From positions 1-64,000 of the forward strand of contig NZ_JADEVE010000289.1 of NCBI RefSeq assembly GCF_016125955.1: a DNA stretch of 64,000 bases, written 5' to 3'. The translations under genes and the position numbers were made by a program. The stretch comes from Acetomicrobium sp. S15 = DSM 107314 (lineage in GTDB: Bacteria > Synergistota > Synergistia > Synergistales > Thermosynergistaceae). Position 1 is the first letter of the stretch. Each line of letters begins with the position of its first letter. The notes beneath the pieces were generated by a model. That model made no database searches, was not told where the DNA came from, and worked only from the letters and a program-made list of their open reading frames with translations. Positions 35,250-45,637 of the stretch are shown here, in pieces.

Positions 35250-35723
35250 ATGGCCCTCAAGGTCGATATCTCCGGGACAGAACTGGTTGAGGCTGCCATT
35301 CCCCTTCGGGAATCGTGGGAAAAAGATATAAGAGAGCTCTTTTTGCAGATACTGGCCGATGAGGGGTTAGATGTGGATAAGGACAACTTTTACATCTCCG
35401 TATCTTTCGTATCAAGCGGAGAAATGCGAGAGCTCAACAGGCTTTACAGAGATATCGATGCCCCCACGGATGTGCTTTCCTTTCCGTTGTGGGAAGATAT
35501 GGAACTGCCAGAAGGATGGGGCGAAATCGCCTTGGGAGATATAGTTATTGCGCCGGATGTAGTCAAGGAGAACGCCTCGAATTCGGAGCTTTTCCCTGAT
35601 AGAGAGCTGTTCTTCGTCTTGGCGCACGGGTTGCTTCATCTTTTGGGGTGGGATCACCAGGACGAAGAGACCGAGTCGACGATGATCGAGCGACAGGAAC
35701 AATACCTTGAGCGCATTTTTTAA
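35250..35723 (+). CDS. ybeY: Endoribonuclease YbeY
   Basis: A 157-residue YbeY. The zinc-binding motif HGLLHLLGWDH near residue 131 (three His) and the preceding NRLYRDIDAPTDVLSFP are diagnostic. It matures 16S rRNA ends and takes part in ribosome quality control. The ATG is one base after the upstream stop codon, so the genes are coupled. Confidence 0.96.
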   Translation: MALKVDISGTELVEAAIPLRESWEKDIRELFLQILADEGLDVDKDNFYISVSFVSSGEMRELNRLYRDIDAPTDVLSFPLWEDMELPEGWGEIALGDIVIAPDVVKENASNSELFPDRELFFVLAHGLLHLLGWDHQDEETESTMIERQEQYLERIF

Positions 35724-35758
35724 GAAACGACACAAATTCGAGGAGGAATAGGAAAGTA

Positions 35759-37039
35759 TTGGGCGAAGACCTTCCTGAAAGTATCTACCTGCTGGTGTTC
35801 TTGTTGTGCTTTTCGGCCTTCTTTAGCGCCAGCGAAAGCGCTATAACCGCTGTGAGGCGGAGCAAACTCTTGAGCCTGACAGAAAACTTCCCTAAGCGGA
35901 AAAAAGTGTTGGATTGGCTCATAGAAGATATCCATCGACCTCTCACGATCACTTTGATCTCAAACAACCTGGTCAATATAGCGGCCAGCTCTGTCGCGAC
36001 TTCTATTGCGGTGGCCTTTTTTGGCGACAAAGGGATATTCTTGGCCATAATCGCCATGACCATTCTCATCGTGGTCTTCGGGGAGATTCTGCCAAAGAGC
36101 ATAGCCATTGTCCATGCTGATAAGATGGTCCTCTTGGCCTCGCCGTTGCTTAGGGTTTTGAGCATACCCCTTTCTCCCGTGGTGTGGTGCCTTGTGGGCA
36201 TGGTTCGTGCAATAGGCAAGGCCTTCCACATAGAAATGAGTCCCCATCGCGTGACGATCACCCGTGAGGAGATAGAGCAGATGATCAAAGCCGGCGAGGC
36301 TTCCGGCAGCCTGGAGGCGGATGAAGAACGGATGATCCGAGGCGTGATCGAATTCGAAGAGACGAGGGTTTACGAGATTATGGTGCCTCGCACGGATATG
36401 GTGGCCATCTCTTCGACGACCCCTATAGCGCAAGCGGCGCGCACGTTCTGCGAGTGCGGCCACTCTCGTTTGCCGGTATACGAGACCGACACAGATCACA
36501 TTGTGGGCATACTTCACGTCAAAGATATCCTGGAATCCTTGGCCTCCGGAAGAGCCGATGATCCGGTTTCGTATTTTATGCGAGAGCCCCTCTTTGTGCC
36601 GGATAGTGCGAAGATCTCCGAGGTCTTCGACACGATGCGCACCAAAAAGGTCCACATGGCGATAGTTGTCGATGAGTACGGCGGCACGGCCGGGCTCGTG
36701 ACGTTGGAAGATCTCCTCGAGGAGATAGTGGGCGAGATCCAAGACGAATACGACGAGGAAAGTTTGCCCGTCGTCAAGGAATCGGAGAACAGCTACCTGG
36801 TGGAAGGACAGCTCAACTTGGACGACCTGTCCGAATATTTGGGTTATCCCTTTGAGTCGGAGGAGGCGGACAGCGTTGCCGGCTTTGTCCTGGCCTTAGC
36901 GGGGCGCTTCTTGGAGCCTGGCGAAGAGGTGAGATACGGCCCTTGGACCATTGAGGTGGTAAACGTAGAGGGGTATAGAGTTAAACTCCTTAGGTTTCGC
37001 AGGGAGGAGGAGAGGGAAGAAGAGCCCCAAGGATCTTAA
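35759..37039 (+). CDS. CNNM/CorC-type transporter with CBS domains
   Basis: A 426-residue protein of the DUF21-CBS-CorC/HlyC family. Four hydrophobic segments in the first 140 residues (DUF21, with FFSASESAITAV and FGEILPKSIAI), two CBS domains from about 205 to 325 (MVPRTDMVAIS, MAIVVDEYGGTAGLVTLEDLLEE) and a CorC C-terminal domain. Members are linked to Mg/Co export or sensing; 'hemolysin' labels are historical. The start is TTG at 35759, after AGGAGG and AGGAAA. Two terminators follow the stop. Confidence 0.92.
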   Translation: MGEDLPESIYLLVFLLCFSAFFSASESAITAVRRSKLLSLTENFPKRKKVLDWLIEDIHRPLTITLISNNLVNIAASSVATSIAVAFFGDKGIFLAIIAMTILIVVFGEILPKSIAIVHADKMVLLASPLLRVLSIPLSPVVWCLVGMVRAIGKAFHIEMSPHRVTITREEIEQMIKAGEASGSLEADEERMIRGVIEFEETRVYEIMVPRTDMVAISSTTPIAQAARTFCECGHSRLPVYETDTDHIVGILHVKDILESLASGRADDPVSYFMREPLFVPDSAKISEVFDTMRTKKVHMAIVVDEYGGTAGLVTLEDLLEEIVGEIQDEYDEESLPVVKESENSYLVEGQLNLDDLSEYLGYPFESEEADSVAGFVLALAGRFLEPGEEVRYGPWTIEVVNVEGYRVKLLRFRREEEREEEPQGS

Positions 37040-37041
37040 AG

Positions 37042-37066
37042 ATGTTGCGTTTAGCGCAACATTTTA
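37042..37066 (+). terminator. First of two tandem terminators after the CBS gene
   Basis: ATGTTGCG (37042-37049) and CGCAACAT (37055-37062) form a perfect 8-base stem with loop TTTAG, followed by TTTTAG. Confidence 0.65.
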
Positions 37067-37070
37067 GCTG

Positions 37071-37100
37071 AGGGCTGGATGAAGCATCCGAGCCCTTTTT
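37071..37100 (+). terminator. Second tandem terminator before era
   Basis: AGGGCT-GGATG pairs with CATCC-G-AGCCCT (11 pairs with one bulged G, loop AAG) and ends in TTTTT. With the first hairpin it isolates era from the upstream run, so era needs its own promoter or read-through. Confidence 0.8.
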
Positions 37101-37137
37101 ATGTGATGTATGAAGATGTCGAACCGGAGGTTTTCGG

Positions 37138-38064
37138 ATGGAAGCGAACTCTCTTAGCGATTTTAGATCTGGTTTTGTCACGCTTGTAGGAAGGCCTAAC
37201 GTGGGTAAGTCTTCGCTGATAAACGCGATAATGGGAGAAAAGATAAGCATAATCTCGGACAAGCCTCAAACTACCCGCCATCAAATTCGTTGCATTTACA
37301 GCGCAGAAGGTGTCCAGATCGTGTTTGTGGATACGCCAGGCCTACTGCGACGTCCGCGCCACAGACTCGGAGAGTTCATGGTCGACGAGGCAGTGCGATC
37401 GCTCGAGGGCGTCGACGTAGTTTGTTATGTAGTCGAAGCGGGCGATAGAGAAATATGCGGGGACGACATGGCGATCGTCGAGATCTTGAAGAAGACATCG
37501 ACCCCCGTCTTTTTGGTGGTCAATAAGATAGACTTGCTGCAGAAAAAAGGGTCGTTTTGGCATGCCGTGGCCTTATACCAGGATCTCGTGAAACCTAAAG
37601 AGATAGTGCCCGTATCGGCCGTGACGGGCACGAATCTGGATATCCTGATCGAAAAGATCATCAGCTACCTGCCACAGCAGCCCCCTCTTTATCCGGAGGA
37701 TATCGTCACAGACAAAGATGAACGCTTTATAGCTGCGGAGACCATCAGAGAGAAGATCTTTCTCCTTACCGGCGAAGAGGTTCCCTATAGCGTGACCGTG
37801 GATGTGGAGGAGTATAAGACTCCCGAAGAGTATCCCGACAGGAAAGCGGTCTACATTCGCGCCACGATATATGTGGAGCGTGACGGGCAAAAAGCGATCA
37901 TAATCGGCTCTGGCGGGAAAATGCTAAGGGAGATCGGGCGGCTGGCCAGAGAGGAGTTGGAGTTCAAGTTGGGGCATAAAGTCTATCTTGAGCTTTGGGT
38001 AAAGGTGAGGCCGCATTGGAGAAAATCGGAAAGAGAACTCCGCAGACTCGGCTATCGCGCATAG
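37138..38064 (+). CDS. era: Ribosome-assembly GTPase Era
   Basis: A 308-residue Era. GTPase motifs: GRPNVGKSSLIN (G1), TTRHQ (G2), FVDTPG (G3), NKIDL (G4), and the KH domain with AIIIGSGGKMLREIGRLAR near the end. It binds 16S rRNA 3' ends in 30S assembly. The family length matches. It heads era-recO-glyQ-glyS-ppdK. Confidence 0.97.
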   Translation: MEANSLSDFRSGFVTLVGRPNVGKSSLINAIMGEKISIISDKPQTTRHQIRCIYSAEGVQIVFVDTPGLLRRPRHRLGEFMVDEAVRSLEGVDVVCYVVEAGDREICGDDMAIVEILKKTSTPVFLVVNKIDLLQKKGSFWHAVALYQDLVKPKEIVPVSAVTGTNLDILIEKIISYLPQQPPLYPEDIVTDKDERFIAAETIREKIFLLTGEEVPYSVTVDVEEYKTPEEYPDRKAVYIRATIYVERDGQKAIIIGSGGKMLREIGRLAREELEFKLGHKVYLELWVKVRPHWRKSERELRRLGYRA

Positions 38065-38076
38065 GAGGATGCGCAG

Positions 38077-38793
38077 TTGGAGTCCATAAAGCAGGGTTTT
38101 TTCAAGGCAAGGGGAACGGCGTTGCGGAGGGTAGAATCGAGGGAGGGAGACCTGTCTCTTTACCTCTTTTTGGAAAAGACAGGCCCTATCTGGGTTGCAG
38201 CGCCCGGTGCCGCCAAAGGAAGGCGGCGCTTCGGCGGAGCGGCAGAACCGCTGATCTTCGGCATTTATTCCCTTTACAGCGGACGGAATCGCCTTTATCT
38301 TAGAGATATCGACGTGAAGGAAGATTTTTGGACGCTTCGCAAGAAGCCTCTCCACTTGAGGGGCGGCCTGGCGCTCGCCAAATTGATCGTGGATTATCTT
38401 CCGCCCAATCATCCATGTAACGAGCTGCTCTCTCTCTTTTTCTGGGCTCTCCGGTCGCTCGAAGATGGCGTAAGCCCGGACATCGTCAAGTGGCGTTTCC
38501 TGTGGCGTTGGCTCAAATATTGGGGCATTGCCCCTGACTTCGACCGCTGCGCGAAGTGCGGCGCTCCCCTTGAGGATGCCCGGTGGGGAGGGGAAGGGTT
38601 TTACTGCTCCAACTGCAGCGAGCCGGGGACAGGTATTTCGTTTTCCGGAACGGCCTTGCAAGAAGTGCGAAGGGCTGCTATCCTGTCACGAAGAGTTTTT
38701 GTAAAATGGACTACGCAAGAAGAGCCTTGCTTTTCTAAATGGAGCGAATTGAACGAAAAACTTGTCTATCTTTTGGAGAAAGAGAGACGTTGA
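38077..38793 (+). CDS. recO: DNA repair protein RecO
   Basis: A 238-residue RecO with an N-terminal OB fold, a helical middle and a zinc finger made by CAKCGAPL and CSNCS near residues 155-180. It loads RecA on SSB-coated DNA with RecR. Sequence conservation is low, as usual in the family; the position between era and glyQ supports the call. The start is TTG at 38077, 8 bases after ATAGGAGG. Confidence 0.88.
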   Translation: MESIKQGFFKARGTALRRVESREGDLSLYLFLEKTGPIWVAAPGAAKGRRRFGGAAEPLIFGIYSLYSGRNRLYLRDIDVKEDFWTLRKKPLHLRGGLALAKLIVDYLPPNHPCNELLSLFFWALRSLEDGVSPDIVKWRFLWRWLKYWGIAPDFDRCAKCGAPLEDARWGGEGFYCSNCSEPGTGISFSGTALQEVRRAAILSRRVFVKWTTQEEPCFSKWSELNEKLVYLLEKERR

Positions 38794-38812
38794 CGAAGGA
38801 GCTCGATAGTGG

Positions 38813-39715
38813 ATGAATTTTCAAGAGATCATATTCCGCCTGGAACGTTTTTGGGCGGGGCGCGGGTGCGTGATTCAGCAGCCTTACGACATAGAAGTAG
38901 GGGCTGGGACGCTCAACCCGGCGACGACGCTTCGCGCGTTGGGTCCAGAGCCGTGGAGGGTGGCTTATGTGGAGCCATCTCGCAGGCCTGCCGACGGCCG
39001 TTATGGCGAAAATCCCAACAGACTGCAACATTACTATCAATACCAGGTGCTGATAAAACCGGCTCCCAGCGATATTCAGGACATCTATCTCGAAAGCTTA
39101 GAGGCCTTGAATATAGACCCCGCCGATCACGACATCAGATTCGTCGAAGACGACTGGGAGGCGCCGACTATAGGGGCTTGGGGCCTGGGGTGGGAGGTCT
39201 GGGTCGATGGCATGGAAGTTACCCAGTTTACCTACTTCCAGCAGGTAGGCGGCATAGACATGAATCCGGTTCCTGCCGAGATCACCTATGGGCTTGAGAG
39301 GATCGCCATGTTCGTCCAGAAGGCCGAAAGCGTGTTCGATCTCGCATGGGTCGGCGATATAACCTATGGCGACATCCACCATAGGGGAGAGGTTGAGCAT
39401 TCGCGCTACAATTTCGACGAGGCGGACACGGACATGCTCTTTCAGCTCTTTTTGATATACGAAACCGAGGCTCGTCGCCTGGCCGATAAAGGGTTACCGC
39501 TGCCCGCGTACGATTACGTCCTCAAGTGCTCGCACACTTTTAACCTCTTGGAAGCTCGCAAAGCCATCAGCGTGACCGAGCGCACTGGTTATATCTCCCG
39601 CATCCGAGCCATAGCCGGCCTTTGCTGTTCCGCTTACCTGCGCCAGAGGGAGGAGATCGGCTATCCGTTGACGAGCAAGTTCTCCGCCGTCGAAAGGGGA
39701 GGCGCCGAAGCATGA
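38813..39715 (+). CDS. glyQ: Glycyl-tRNA synthetase, alpha subunit
   Basis: A 300-residue alpha subunit of the tetrameric bacterial enzyme. Seen: [51 protein letters not shown] and [15 protein letters not shown], the class II catalytic core. GAAGGAG lies before the ATG. The stop overlaps the glyS start (ATGA). Confidence 0.97.
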   Translation: MNFQEIIFRLERFWAGRGCVIQQPYDIEVGAGTLNPATTLRALGPEPWRVAYVEPSRRPADGRYGENPNRLQHYYQYQVLIKPAPSDIQDIYLESLEALNIDPADHDIRFVEDDWEAPTIGAWGLGWEVWVDGMEVTQFTYFQQVGGIDMNPVPAEITYGLERIAMFVQKAESVFDLAWVGDITYGDIHHRGEVEHSRYNFDEADTDMLFQLFLIYETEARRLADKGLPLPAYDYVLKCSHTFNLLEARKAISVTERTGYISRIRAIAGLCCSAYLRQREEIGYPLTSKFSAVERGGAEA

Positions 39716-41811
39716 AAGCCTGTGATCTGGTCTTTGAGATCGGAACCGAAGAAATGCCGGCTTCGTATGTGGTTTGGGCTTTAGGGGAGGTGAAGCGCCT
39801 GGCCGAAGAGGAGTTTAAGGCCTCTCGCATTACCTTTTCATCGATGGAATCTTACGGCACGCCGCGCCGCTTGGCCCTTATCGTCAAGGATGTGCCCGAG
39901 AGGCAGGAAAACCTCTACGAGGAACACCGCGGCCCTGCATGGAATCAGGCCTACGATGCGAACGGTAACCCCACGAAGGCCGCCTACGGTTTCGCCAGAG
40001 GGAAAGGGGTGCCCTTAGAGAGCCTCAGGGTTAAGGATTACAACGGCACTCAATATGTCGTTTCAGTGATAGAAAGGGAAGGGCGCCCCACAACTGAAGT
40101 CCTGCCCGAGGTCATGGTGCGCATCACGAAGGGGCTCGTATTTCCGAAGAACATGTATTGGGACGACCCGGCGCTGCGCTTCGCTCGCCCTATAAGATGG
40201 ATCCTCTGTCTGTGGGGTGAAAGCGTGATCCCCTTTGAGATTGGGAGATCCTCGAGCGGCCGGGTCACTCGGGGGCATCGCTTTATGGGGGCCAAGGGCA
40301 TAGAGATCCGCACCGCCGACGAATATATGGACAAGCTTTACGACAACTATGTGATCGTAGACCATAACAAGCGCAGGGAAAAACTCTTAAGCGGAATATC
40401 CGCCATAGGGAAAGAGCTCGCTGCGACGGTGGATGCCCAACCGCGCTTGGTAGAGGAAAACTGTTTCCTCGTAGAATATCCGGTCCCCTTTTATGGTTCC
40501 TTCGATAAATCCTTCCTCGAGCTGCCCGAAGAGGTCCTCACGACCGTGATGGTCCACCACCAGCGCTATATGCCTGTTAGAGGAAGCGATGGCAAGCTCA
40601 AACCTTATTTCGTCGGCATAAGCAACAACAGGGCTACAGAGATGGGTGTGGTGGTCGATGGCAACGAGAGGGTCCTCCGCGCCAGGTTTGCCGACGCCGC
40701 GTTCTTCTGGGAAAAAGACCTGGAAAGGCCTCTCTCAGGTCGCGTAGTGGATTTGAAGCATATAGTCTATCAAGAGCAATTGGGCTCGCTTTACGACAAG
40801 ACGCTTCGCATTCGCGAGCTTTCGATTTGGCTTTGCGAGGCCTTGGGTAAGGACGAAGTCAAGGAGCTCGTGGAGAGAGCTGCGTATCTCTCCAAAGCGG
40901 ATCTGGTCACGCAGATGGTCTATGAATTTCCCGAGCTCCGGGGAGTGATGGGAAGGGAGTATGCACGCAGGAATGGGGAGCCCGATGCTGTTGTAAAAGC
41001 GCTCTATGAGCAATACCTCCCAGCCTATGCCGGAGATAGGCTGCCATCAGATGTCGTGGGCGCCATAGTCGGAATCGCCGACAGGATAGACTCCATAGTC
41101 TCGTGCTTCAAGGTCGGCCTCGTGCCCACCGGGTCGCAAGATCCTTATGGTCTTCGCCGCGCCGCCCGCTGCGTGACGGAGGTCATCTGGGGACTCGCTC
41201 TCGATGTGGATCTGAAAGAAGCGGTACGCCAAGCCGGCACGCTCGTCGAAGCGAGCGACGAAGTGATAGAAGTGGTATACGATTTCTTGCGCCAGAGGCT
41301 TTATGTGCAGATGAGGGAGCGTCGCGACGACCACTCATCGGTAGCGCTTGCCGTATCAATTGCGTGGCATCGTCCGCTGCAGGCGCTGTTGCTCTTGGAG
41401 CGGCTCTTCGCCTTAAAGGACGAAGAATGGTTCGAAGAGCTCGTCACATCTGCAGTGCGCGTGCGCAACATTTTGACCAAAGCCTCATCTTTCTCTGCGA
41501 AGTTGGAGGAGGGAGATTTGAAATTAGAGGCGGAGAGAGAACTTTACGAAGCGGTGAAAGAAATTAGCCCTCTGGTGAACGATTGCCTAAAGAGATGCGA
41601 CTGGGAAGGGTTGATGAAGCTTTTGAGCAGACTTTCCCCGGTGATCTCGCGCTTTTTCGACGAGGTTTTCGTGATGTCAGAGGACGCCCGGGAGAGGCAA
41701 AGCCGACTTTCGCTGTTATCTTTGTGCAACGACCTCTTCCGCACCCTGGGCGACTTGGGAAGCCTTAGGGGGAGCAAGGAAGCTGCGACCAGAGGGCAGG
41801 AGAGCGAATAA
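39712..41811 (+). CDS. glyS: Glycyl-tRNA synthetase, beta subunit
   Basis: A 699-residue beta subunit. It begins [16 protein letters not shown], has the [20 protein letters not shown] segment, the HD-like domain around [19 protein letters not shown] and a C-terminal anticodon-binding region. It binds tRNA-Gly and supports editing and assembly with GlyQ. The ATG at 39712 overlaps the glyQ stop and has AGGGGAGG upstream; the longer frame from 39622 is rejected. Confidence 0.97.
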   Translation: MKACDLVFEIGTEEMPASYVVWALGEVKRLAEEEFKASRITFSSMESYGTPRRLALIVKDVPERQENLYEEHRGPAWNQAYDANGNPTKAAYGFARGKGVPLESLRVKDYNGTQYVVSVIEREGRPTTEVLPEVMVRITKGLVFPKNMYWDDPALRFARPIRWILCLWGESVIPFEIGRSSSGRVTRGHRFMGAKGIEIRTADEYMDKLYDNYVIVDHNKRREKLLSGISAIGKELAATVDAQPRLVEENCFLVEYPVPFYGSFDKSFLELPEEVLTTVMVHHQRYMPVRGSDGKLKPYFVGISNNRATEMGVVVDGNERVLRARFADAAFFWEKDLERPLSGRVVDLKHIVYQEQLGSLYDKTLRIRELSIWLCEALGKDEVKELVERAAYLSKADLVTQMVYEFPELRGVMGREYARRNGEPDAVVKALYEQYLPAYAGDRLPSDVVGAIVGIADRIDSIVSCFKVGLVPTGSQDPYGLRRAARCVTEVIWGLALDVDLKEAVRQAGTLVEASDEVIEVVYDFLRQRLYVQMRERRDDHSSVALAVSIAWHRPLQALLLLERLFALKDEEWFEELVTSAVRVRNILTKASSFSAKLEEGDLKLEAERELYEAVKEISPLVNDCLKRCDWEGLMKLLSRLSPVISRFFDEVFVMSEDARERQSRLSLLSLCNDLFRTLGDLGSLRGSKEAATRGQESE

Positions 41812-41840
41812 TTTTAAGTGAGTTTGGGAGGTGTAATTGT

Positions 41841-44507
41841 ATGGAAGTGAAAGAGAGAACAGGCGTAAAGTATATCTACGAGTTCAGCGAGGGCAGCGCC
41901 AAAATGCGGGACCTTTTGGGCGGCAAGGGTGCCAACTTGGCGGAGATGTGGCGAATAGGCCTTCCTGTCCCGCCTGGCTTCATAATCACCACCGAGGGAT
42001 GCCGGGAATACCAGAGAGAGGGCTCCAAGTGGCTGGACTCCATATGGCCTGATGTCGTCGAAGCCATGCGGAGGCTTGAGAAGGCGACAGGGAAGACTTT
42101 TGGCGGTGGCGATAATCCCCTCCTCGTTTCGGTCAGGTCCGGTGCGCCTGTATCCATGCCAGGGATGATGGACACCATACTGAACCTCGGCTTAAACGAC
42201 GAGACCGTCAAAGCCTTGGCAATAGCCTCCGGGGATGAGCGGTTTGCCTACGACAGCTACAGGCGCTTCATTCAGATGTTTTCAAACGTCGTCCTGGGCA
42301 TTTCTTCAGAGAGATTTGAGTCCATCTTGTCTGATGCCAAAAAGAAACTTTCTCTCCAATATGACAATCAAATACCCGCTTCTGCTTGGAAGGATATCAT
42401 CTCTGCGTTTAAGGAGGTCGTCAAGGAAGAGACCGGCAATCCCTTCCCAATGGATCCGTGGGTTCAACTGAAACAAGCCATAGAGGCCGTTTTTAAGAGT
42501 TGGAATACAAAGCGCGCCATAACCTATCGCCGGATCAATAACATATCCGACGACCTGGGCACGGCCGTCAACGTGGTCACTATGGTCTTCGGCAACCTTG
42601 GCGACGACTGCGGCACGGGTGTGTGTTTTACCAGGGATCCGTCGACAGGCGAAAAGGGGCTGTATGGGGAGTTTCTCACCAATGCTCAAGGGGAAGACGT
42701 GGTCGCGGGCATCAGGACGCCGCAGCCCATATCCGACCTCAAGAAAGTCATGCCCGAGATCTACGACGAACTCCTGAAAGTGGCCGATCTCTTGGAGAGG
42801 CACTATAAAGATATGCAAGACATAGAGTTCACCGTCGAGAAGGGCAAACTCTACATACTCCAGACCAGGAACGGCAAGCGCACGGCTAAGGCTTCCGTCA
42901 AGATTGCAGCCGATATGGCTGAGGAAGGGTTGATCGACGAAAGGACTGCCGTGTCGAGGGTTACGCCATATCAGGTGGAACAACTCCTCCACCCGCAGGT
43001 CGATCAAGACGCCGACTTGAAGGAGCTCGCCAAAGGTCTTCCCGCTTCGCCCGGAGCGGCGGTGGGAAAGGTGGTTTTTGAGGCCGACGAGGCCGAAGAG
43101 CTCGGCGAAGCTGGAGAGGCTGTCATATTAGTGCGACCGGAGACGACGCCCGATGACATACATGGGCTTTACAGGGCCCAAGGGATCCTGACGAGTCGCG
43201 GCGGCATGACCAGCCATGCGGCTGTGGTGGCGAGGGGCATGGGCAAACCGTGCGTTGCGGGGTGCGAGTCCATCGTCATAGACTTGGAGAAGGAGCAATT
43301 TGTCGCAGGCGATGTGGTGGTCAAAAAAGGGGACGTCATCACCATAGACGGCACCAGGGGGTTGGTCTTTTTGGGCCATGCACCGTTGGTTCAGCCGTCC
43401 TTCGACGAGGACTTTAAAAAACTTTTGGATATGGCCGACAAGTGCGCGAAGCTCGAGGTTTGGGCCAACGCCGACACGCCGGAAGATGCGCGCCGGGCCA
43501 GAGAGTTCGGCGCCAAAGGGATAGGCCTATGCCGCACGGAGCATATGTTCATGCAGCCGGAACGCCTGCCCATCATGCAGGAGATGGTTGTAGCTCGCAC
43601 GAGGGAGGAGCGAGTGAAGGCCCTGGACAAGCTCGAGGTTATGCAGAAAGAGGACTTCGTGGGCATCTTTGAGGCCATGGATGGGCTTCCCGTTACGATA
43701 AGACTTCTCGATCCCCCCCTTCATGAGTTCTTACCCAAGAAAGCTGACCTCCTGTCGAGGCTTGAGGAACTTAAGAAAGAAGGCAAAGGAGATTCCGAAG
43801 AGGCCCGAGAGATACTGTCCGTCTTGGCGAGGGTGGATGCGCTCCACGAAGCGAACCCGATGCTCGGCTTCAGGGGTTGCCGCCTCGGCATAGTCTATCC
43901 AGAAATCTACGAGATGCAGGTGAGGGCTATATTTGAGGCGGCCTGCGACGTGATCGAAAAAGGCAAGGTGGTCAAGGCTAAGGTCATGATGCCCCTCGTC
44001 GGTACGGAGGAGGAGATGAGGCGGCTTAAAGAGCTCACCGACAAAGTCGCCGATGAGATCATGAAGAAGAGGAAGAAGGAGTTTTCCTATGAGGTCGGGA
44101 GCATGGTGGAGGTGCCGAGGGCTGCAGTCGCGTCAGACGAGGTTGCCAAACATGCCGAATTCTTCAGCTTTGGCACGAACGATCTCACTCAGACCACCTT
44201 CGGCTATTCCCGCGATGACGCGGAGGGCAAATTCCTGGCCGAATACATACGCCTCGGCGTTTTGCCCGATAACCCATTCCATACGCTCGATCGTAAAGGC
44301 GTCGGCAGGCTTATGGCGATAGCGGTGGAAGAGGCCAAGAAGGTGCGGGAGGACATAGAACTGGGGATATGCGGGGAACACGGTGGCGACCCGATGAGCA
44401 TAGCCTTCTGCCACAGTATAGGGCTCGACTACGTGAGCTGCTCTCCGTTCCGCGTCCCTGTGGCGCGCCTTTCGGCTGCCCACGCGGCCTTGAACCTACT
44501 GAAGTAG
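41841..44507 (+). CDS. ppdK: Pyruvate, phosphate dikinase
   Basis: An 888-residue PPDK. Order: N-terminal ATP-grasp domain (GGKGANLAEM, LLVSVRSGAPVSMPGMMDT), phosphohistidine swivel domain with ILTSRGGMTSHAAVVARG (catalytic His about 458), and the PEP/pyruvate TIM barrel with LCRTEHMF and GTNDLTQTTFGYSRDD near the end. It interconverts pyruvate, ATP and phosphate with PEP, AMP and PPi. In fermenters it can run toward ATP or gluconeogenesis. It starts 29 bases after glyS behind GGGAGGTG. Confidence 0.97.
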   Translation: MEVKERTGVKYIYEFSEGSAKMRDLLGGKGANLAEMWRIGLPVPPGFIITTEGCREYQREGSKWLDSIWPDVVEAMRRLEKATGKTFGGGDNPLLVSVRSGAPVSMPGMMDTILNLGLNDETVKALAIASGDERFAYDSYRRFIQMFSNVVLGISSERFESILSDAKKKLSLQYDNQIPASAWKDIISAFKEVVKEETGNPFPMDPWVQLKQAIEAVFKSWNTKRAITYRRINNISDDLGTAVNVVTMVFGNLGDDCGTGVCFTRDPSTGEKGLYGEFLTNAQGEDVVAGIRTPQPISDLKKVMPEIYDELLKVADLLERHYKDMQDIEFTVEKGKLYILQTRNGKRTAKASVKIAADMAEEGLIDERTAVSRVTPYQVEQLLHPQVDQDADLKELAKGLPASPGAAVGKVVFEADEAEELGEAGEAVILVRPETTPDDIHGLYRAQGILTSRGGMTSHAAVVARGMGKPCVAGCESIVIDLEKEQFVAGDVVVKKGDVITIDGTRGLVFLGHAPLVQPSFDEDFKKLLDMADKCAKLEVWANADTPEDARRAREFGAKGIGLCRTEHMFMQPERLPIMQEMVVARTREERVKALDKLEVMQKEDFVGIFEAMDGLPVTIRLLDPPLHEFLPKKADLLSRLEELKKEGKGDSEEAREILSVLARVDALHEANPMLGFRGCRLGIVYPEIYEMQVRAIFEAACDVIEKGKVVKAKVMMPLVGTEEEMRRLKELTDKVADEIMKKRKKEFSYEVGSMVEVPRAAVASDEVAKHAEFFSFGTNDLTQTTFGYSRDDAEGKFLAEYIRLGVLPDNPFHTLDRKGVGRLMAIAVEEAKKVREDIELGICGEHGGDPMSIAFCHSIGLDYVSCSPFRVPVARLSAAHAALNLLK

Positions 44508-44534
44508 GGAGAAGGGCTACTTTTAGAGCATACG

Positions 44535-44568
44535 TTGCAGGCGTGGGGTTGATGACCCATGCCTGCAA
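44535..44568 (+). other. Strong hairpin between ppdK and dgt, without a U-tract
   Basis: Bases 44535-44547 (TTGCAGGCGTGGG) pair with 44556-44568 (CCCATGCCTGCAA) over 13 pairs, one of them G-U, around an 8-base loop. Only TGTTTAGG follows, so it is a poor intrinsic terminator. It ends 5 bases before the dgt ribosome site and could stabilise ppdK mRNA or attenuate dgt. Confidence 0.6.
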
Positions 44569-44584
44569 TGTTTAGGTGGTAAAG

Positions 44585-45637
44585 ATGACCTTGAGGGAGA
44601 GATGGGAGAACTTAGAAAATGACATCCTGGCACCCTACGCCGCCAGGAGCGCGTGCAGCAGGGGAAGGGTTAGAGAAGAAGAGCCCTGTCCGATCCGAAC
44701 GTGTTTCCAGAGAGACAGGGATAGGATCCTTCACAGCAAGGCCTTCAGACGCCTTAAGCACAAGACCCAAGTACTCCTCTTGCCAGAGGGAGATCACTAC
44801 AGAACTCGCCTCACGCACACGCTCGAGGTGGCTCAAATCGCCCGCACCATCGCTCGGGCCTTGCGCCTGAACGAAGACCTCACTGAGGCCATAGCCTTGG
44901 GGCATGACCTCGGGCATACCCCTTTCGGCCATATGGGTGAGGAGGTGCTGAACGAACTCGCCCTGAGAGAGGGGCTCGATGGATTTAGCCACGCGCGACA
45001 AAGCCTACGGGTGGTCGATATTTTAGAGAGGGATGGCAAGGGGCTTAACCTCACTCGGGAGGTGCGCGAGGGAATATCGCAGCATTCTAAGGGGCAAGTG
45101 GACGTGAGGCATGGTTTTAGATTGAGTGCACCTTCGACCTATGAGGCTTGGGTAGTGCGCCTCTCGGACTCCGTAGCGTATCTGAATCACGACCTCGACG
45201 ATGCTCTGAGGGCCAACATCGTTTCGCTGAGCGACGTGCCGAGGATCGTGATAGAAAAAATGGGCGATTCCCACAGCAAGCGCATAGGCAATCTCGTAAT
45301 GGACATAGTAGCTTCGAGCGGCGAAGGCGGCATAACGATGAGCGACTCCATGTTAGAGACCGCCGAGATCTTGAGGGATTTCCTATTCAAGCGCGTGTAT
45401 TCGGCCGAACAGGCACGGAAGGAGGAGCCAAAAGTCAGACACCTCCTCTCCACGCTCTTCGACTTCCTACTCAAGGAAGCCACAGACCTTCGCTCCGCCG
45501 GTGATGATCCGCCGGCAAGGCAGGTGCTGGACTTCATTTCCGGCATGACGGATCGCTATGCCGTGGCCTACTTCCAACGTCTAACTGTGCCATCGCCTTG
45601 GCCGTTTGACATGGGTGACTTTCCCAAGCTGCCTTAA
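44585..45637 (+). CDS. dgt: dGTP triphosphohydrolase-like HD protein
   Basis: A 350-residue HD-domain dNTPase. HSKAFRRLKHKTQVL, the ligands TRLTHTLEVAQ and LGHDLGHTPFGHMGEE, and the later RLSDSVAYLNHD are typical of the Dgt family shorter form. It removes triphosphate from dNTPs. The ATG at 44585 has AGGTGG 5 bases upstream; a GTG at 44576 would place the start inside that site. It overlaps the convergent penicillin-binding gene by 4 bases. Confidence 0.93.
   Translation: MTLRERWENLENDILAPYAARSACSRGRVREEEPCPIRTCFQRDRDRILHSKAFRRLKHKTQVLLLPEGDHYRTRLTHTLEVAQIARTIARALRLNEDLTEAIALGHDLGHTPFGHMGEEVLNELALREGLDGFSHARQSLRVVDILERDGKGLNLTREVREGISQHSKGQVDVRHGFRLSAPSTYEAWVVRLSDSVAYLNHDLDDALRANIVSLSDVPRIVIEKMGDSHSKRIGNLVMDIVASSGEGGITMSDSMLETAEILRDFLFKRVYSAEQARKEEPKVRHLLSTLFDFLLKEATDLRSAGDDPPARQVLDFISGMTDRYAVAYFQRLTVPSPWPFDMGDFPKLP

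Noticed and set aside
35960-36742. A 260-residue minus-strand frame inside the CBS-domain gene
   Set aside because: It is antisense to a well-supported gene, has His/Arg-rich low-quality composition and no start signals.
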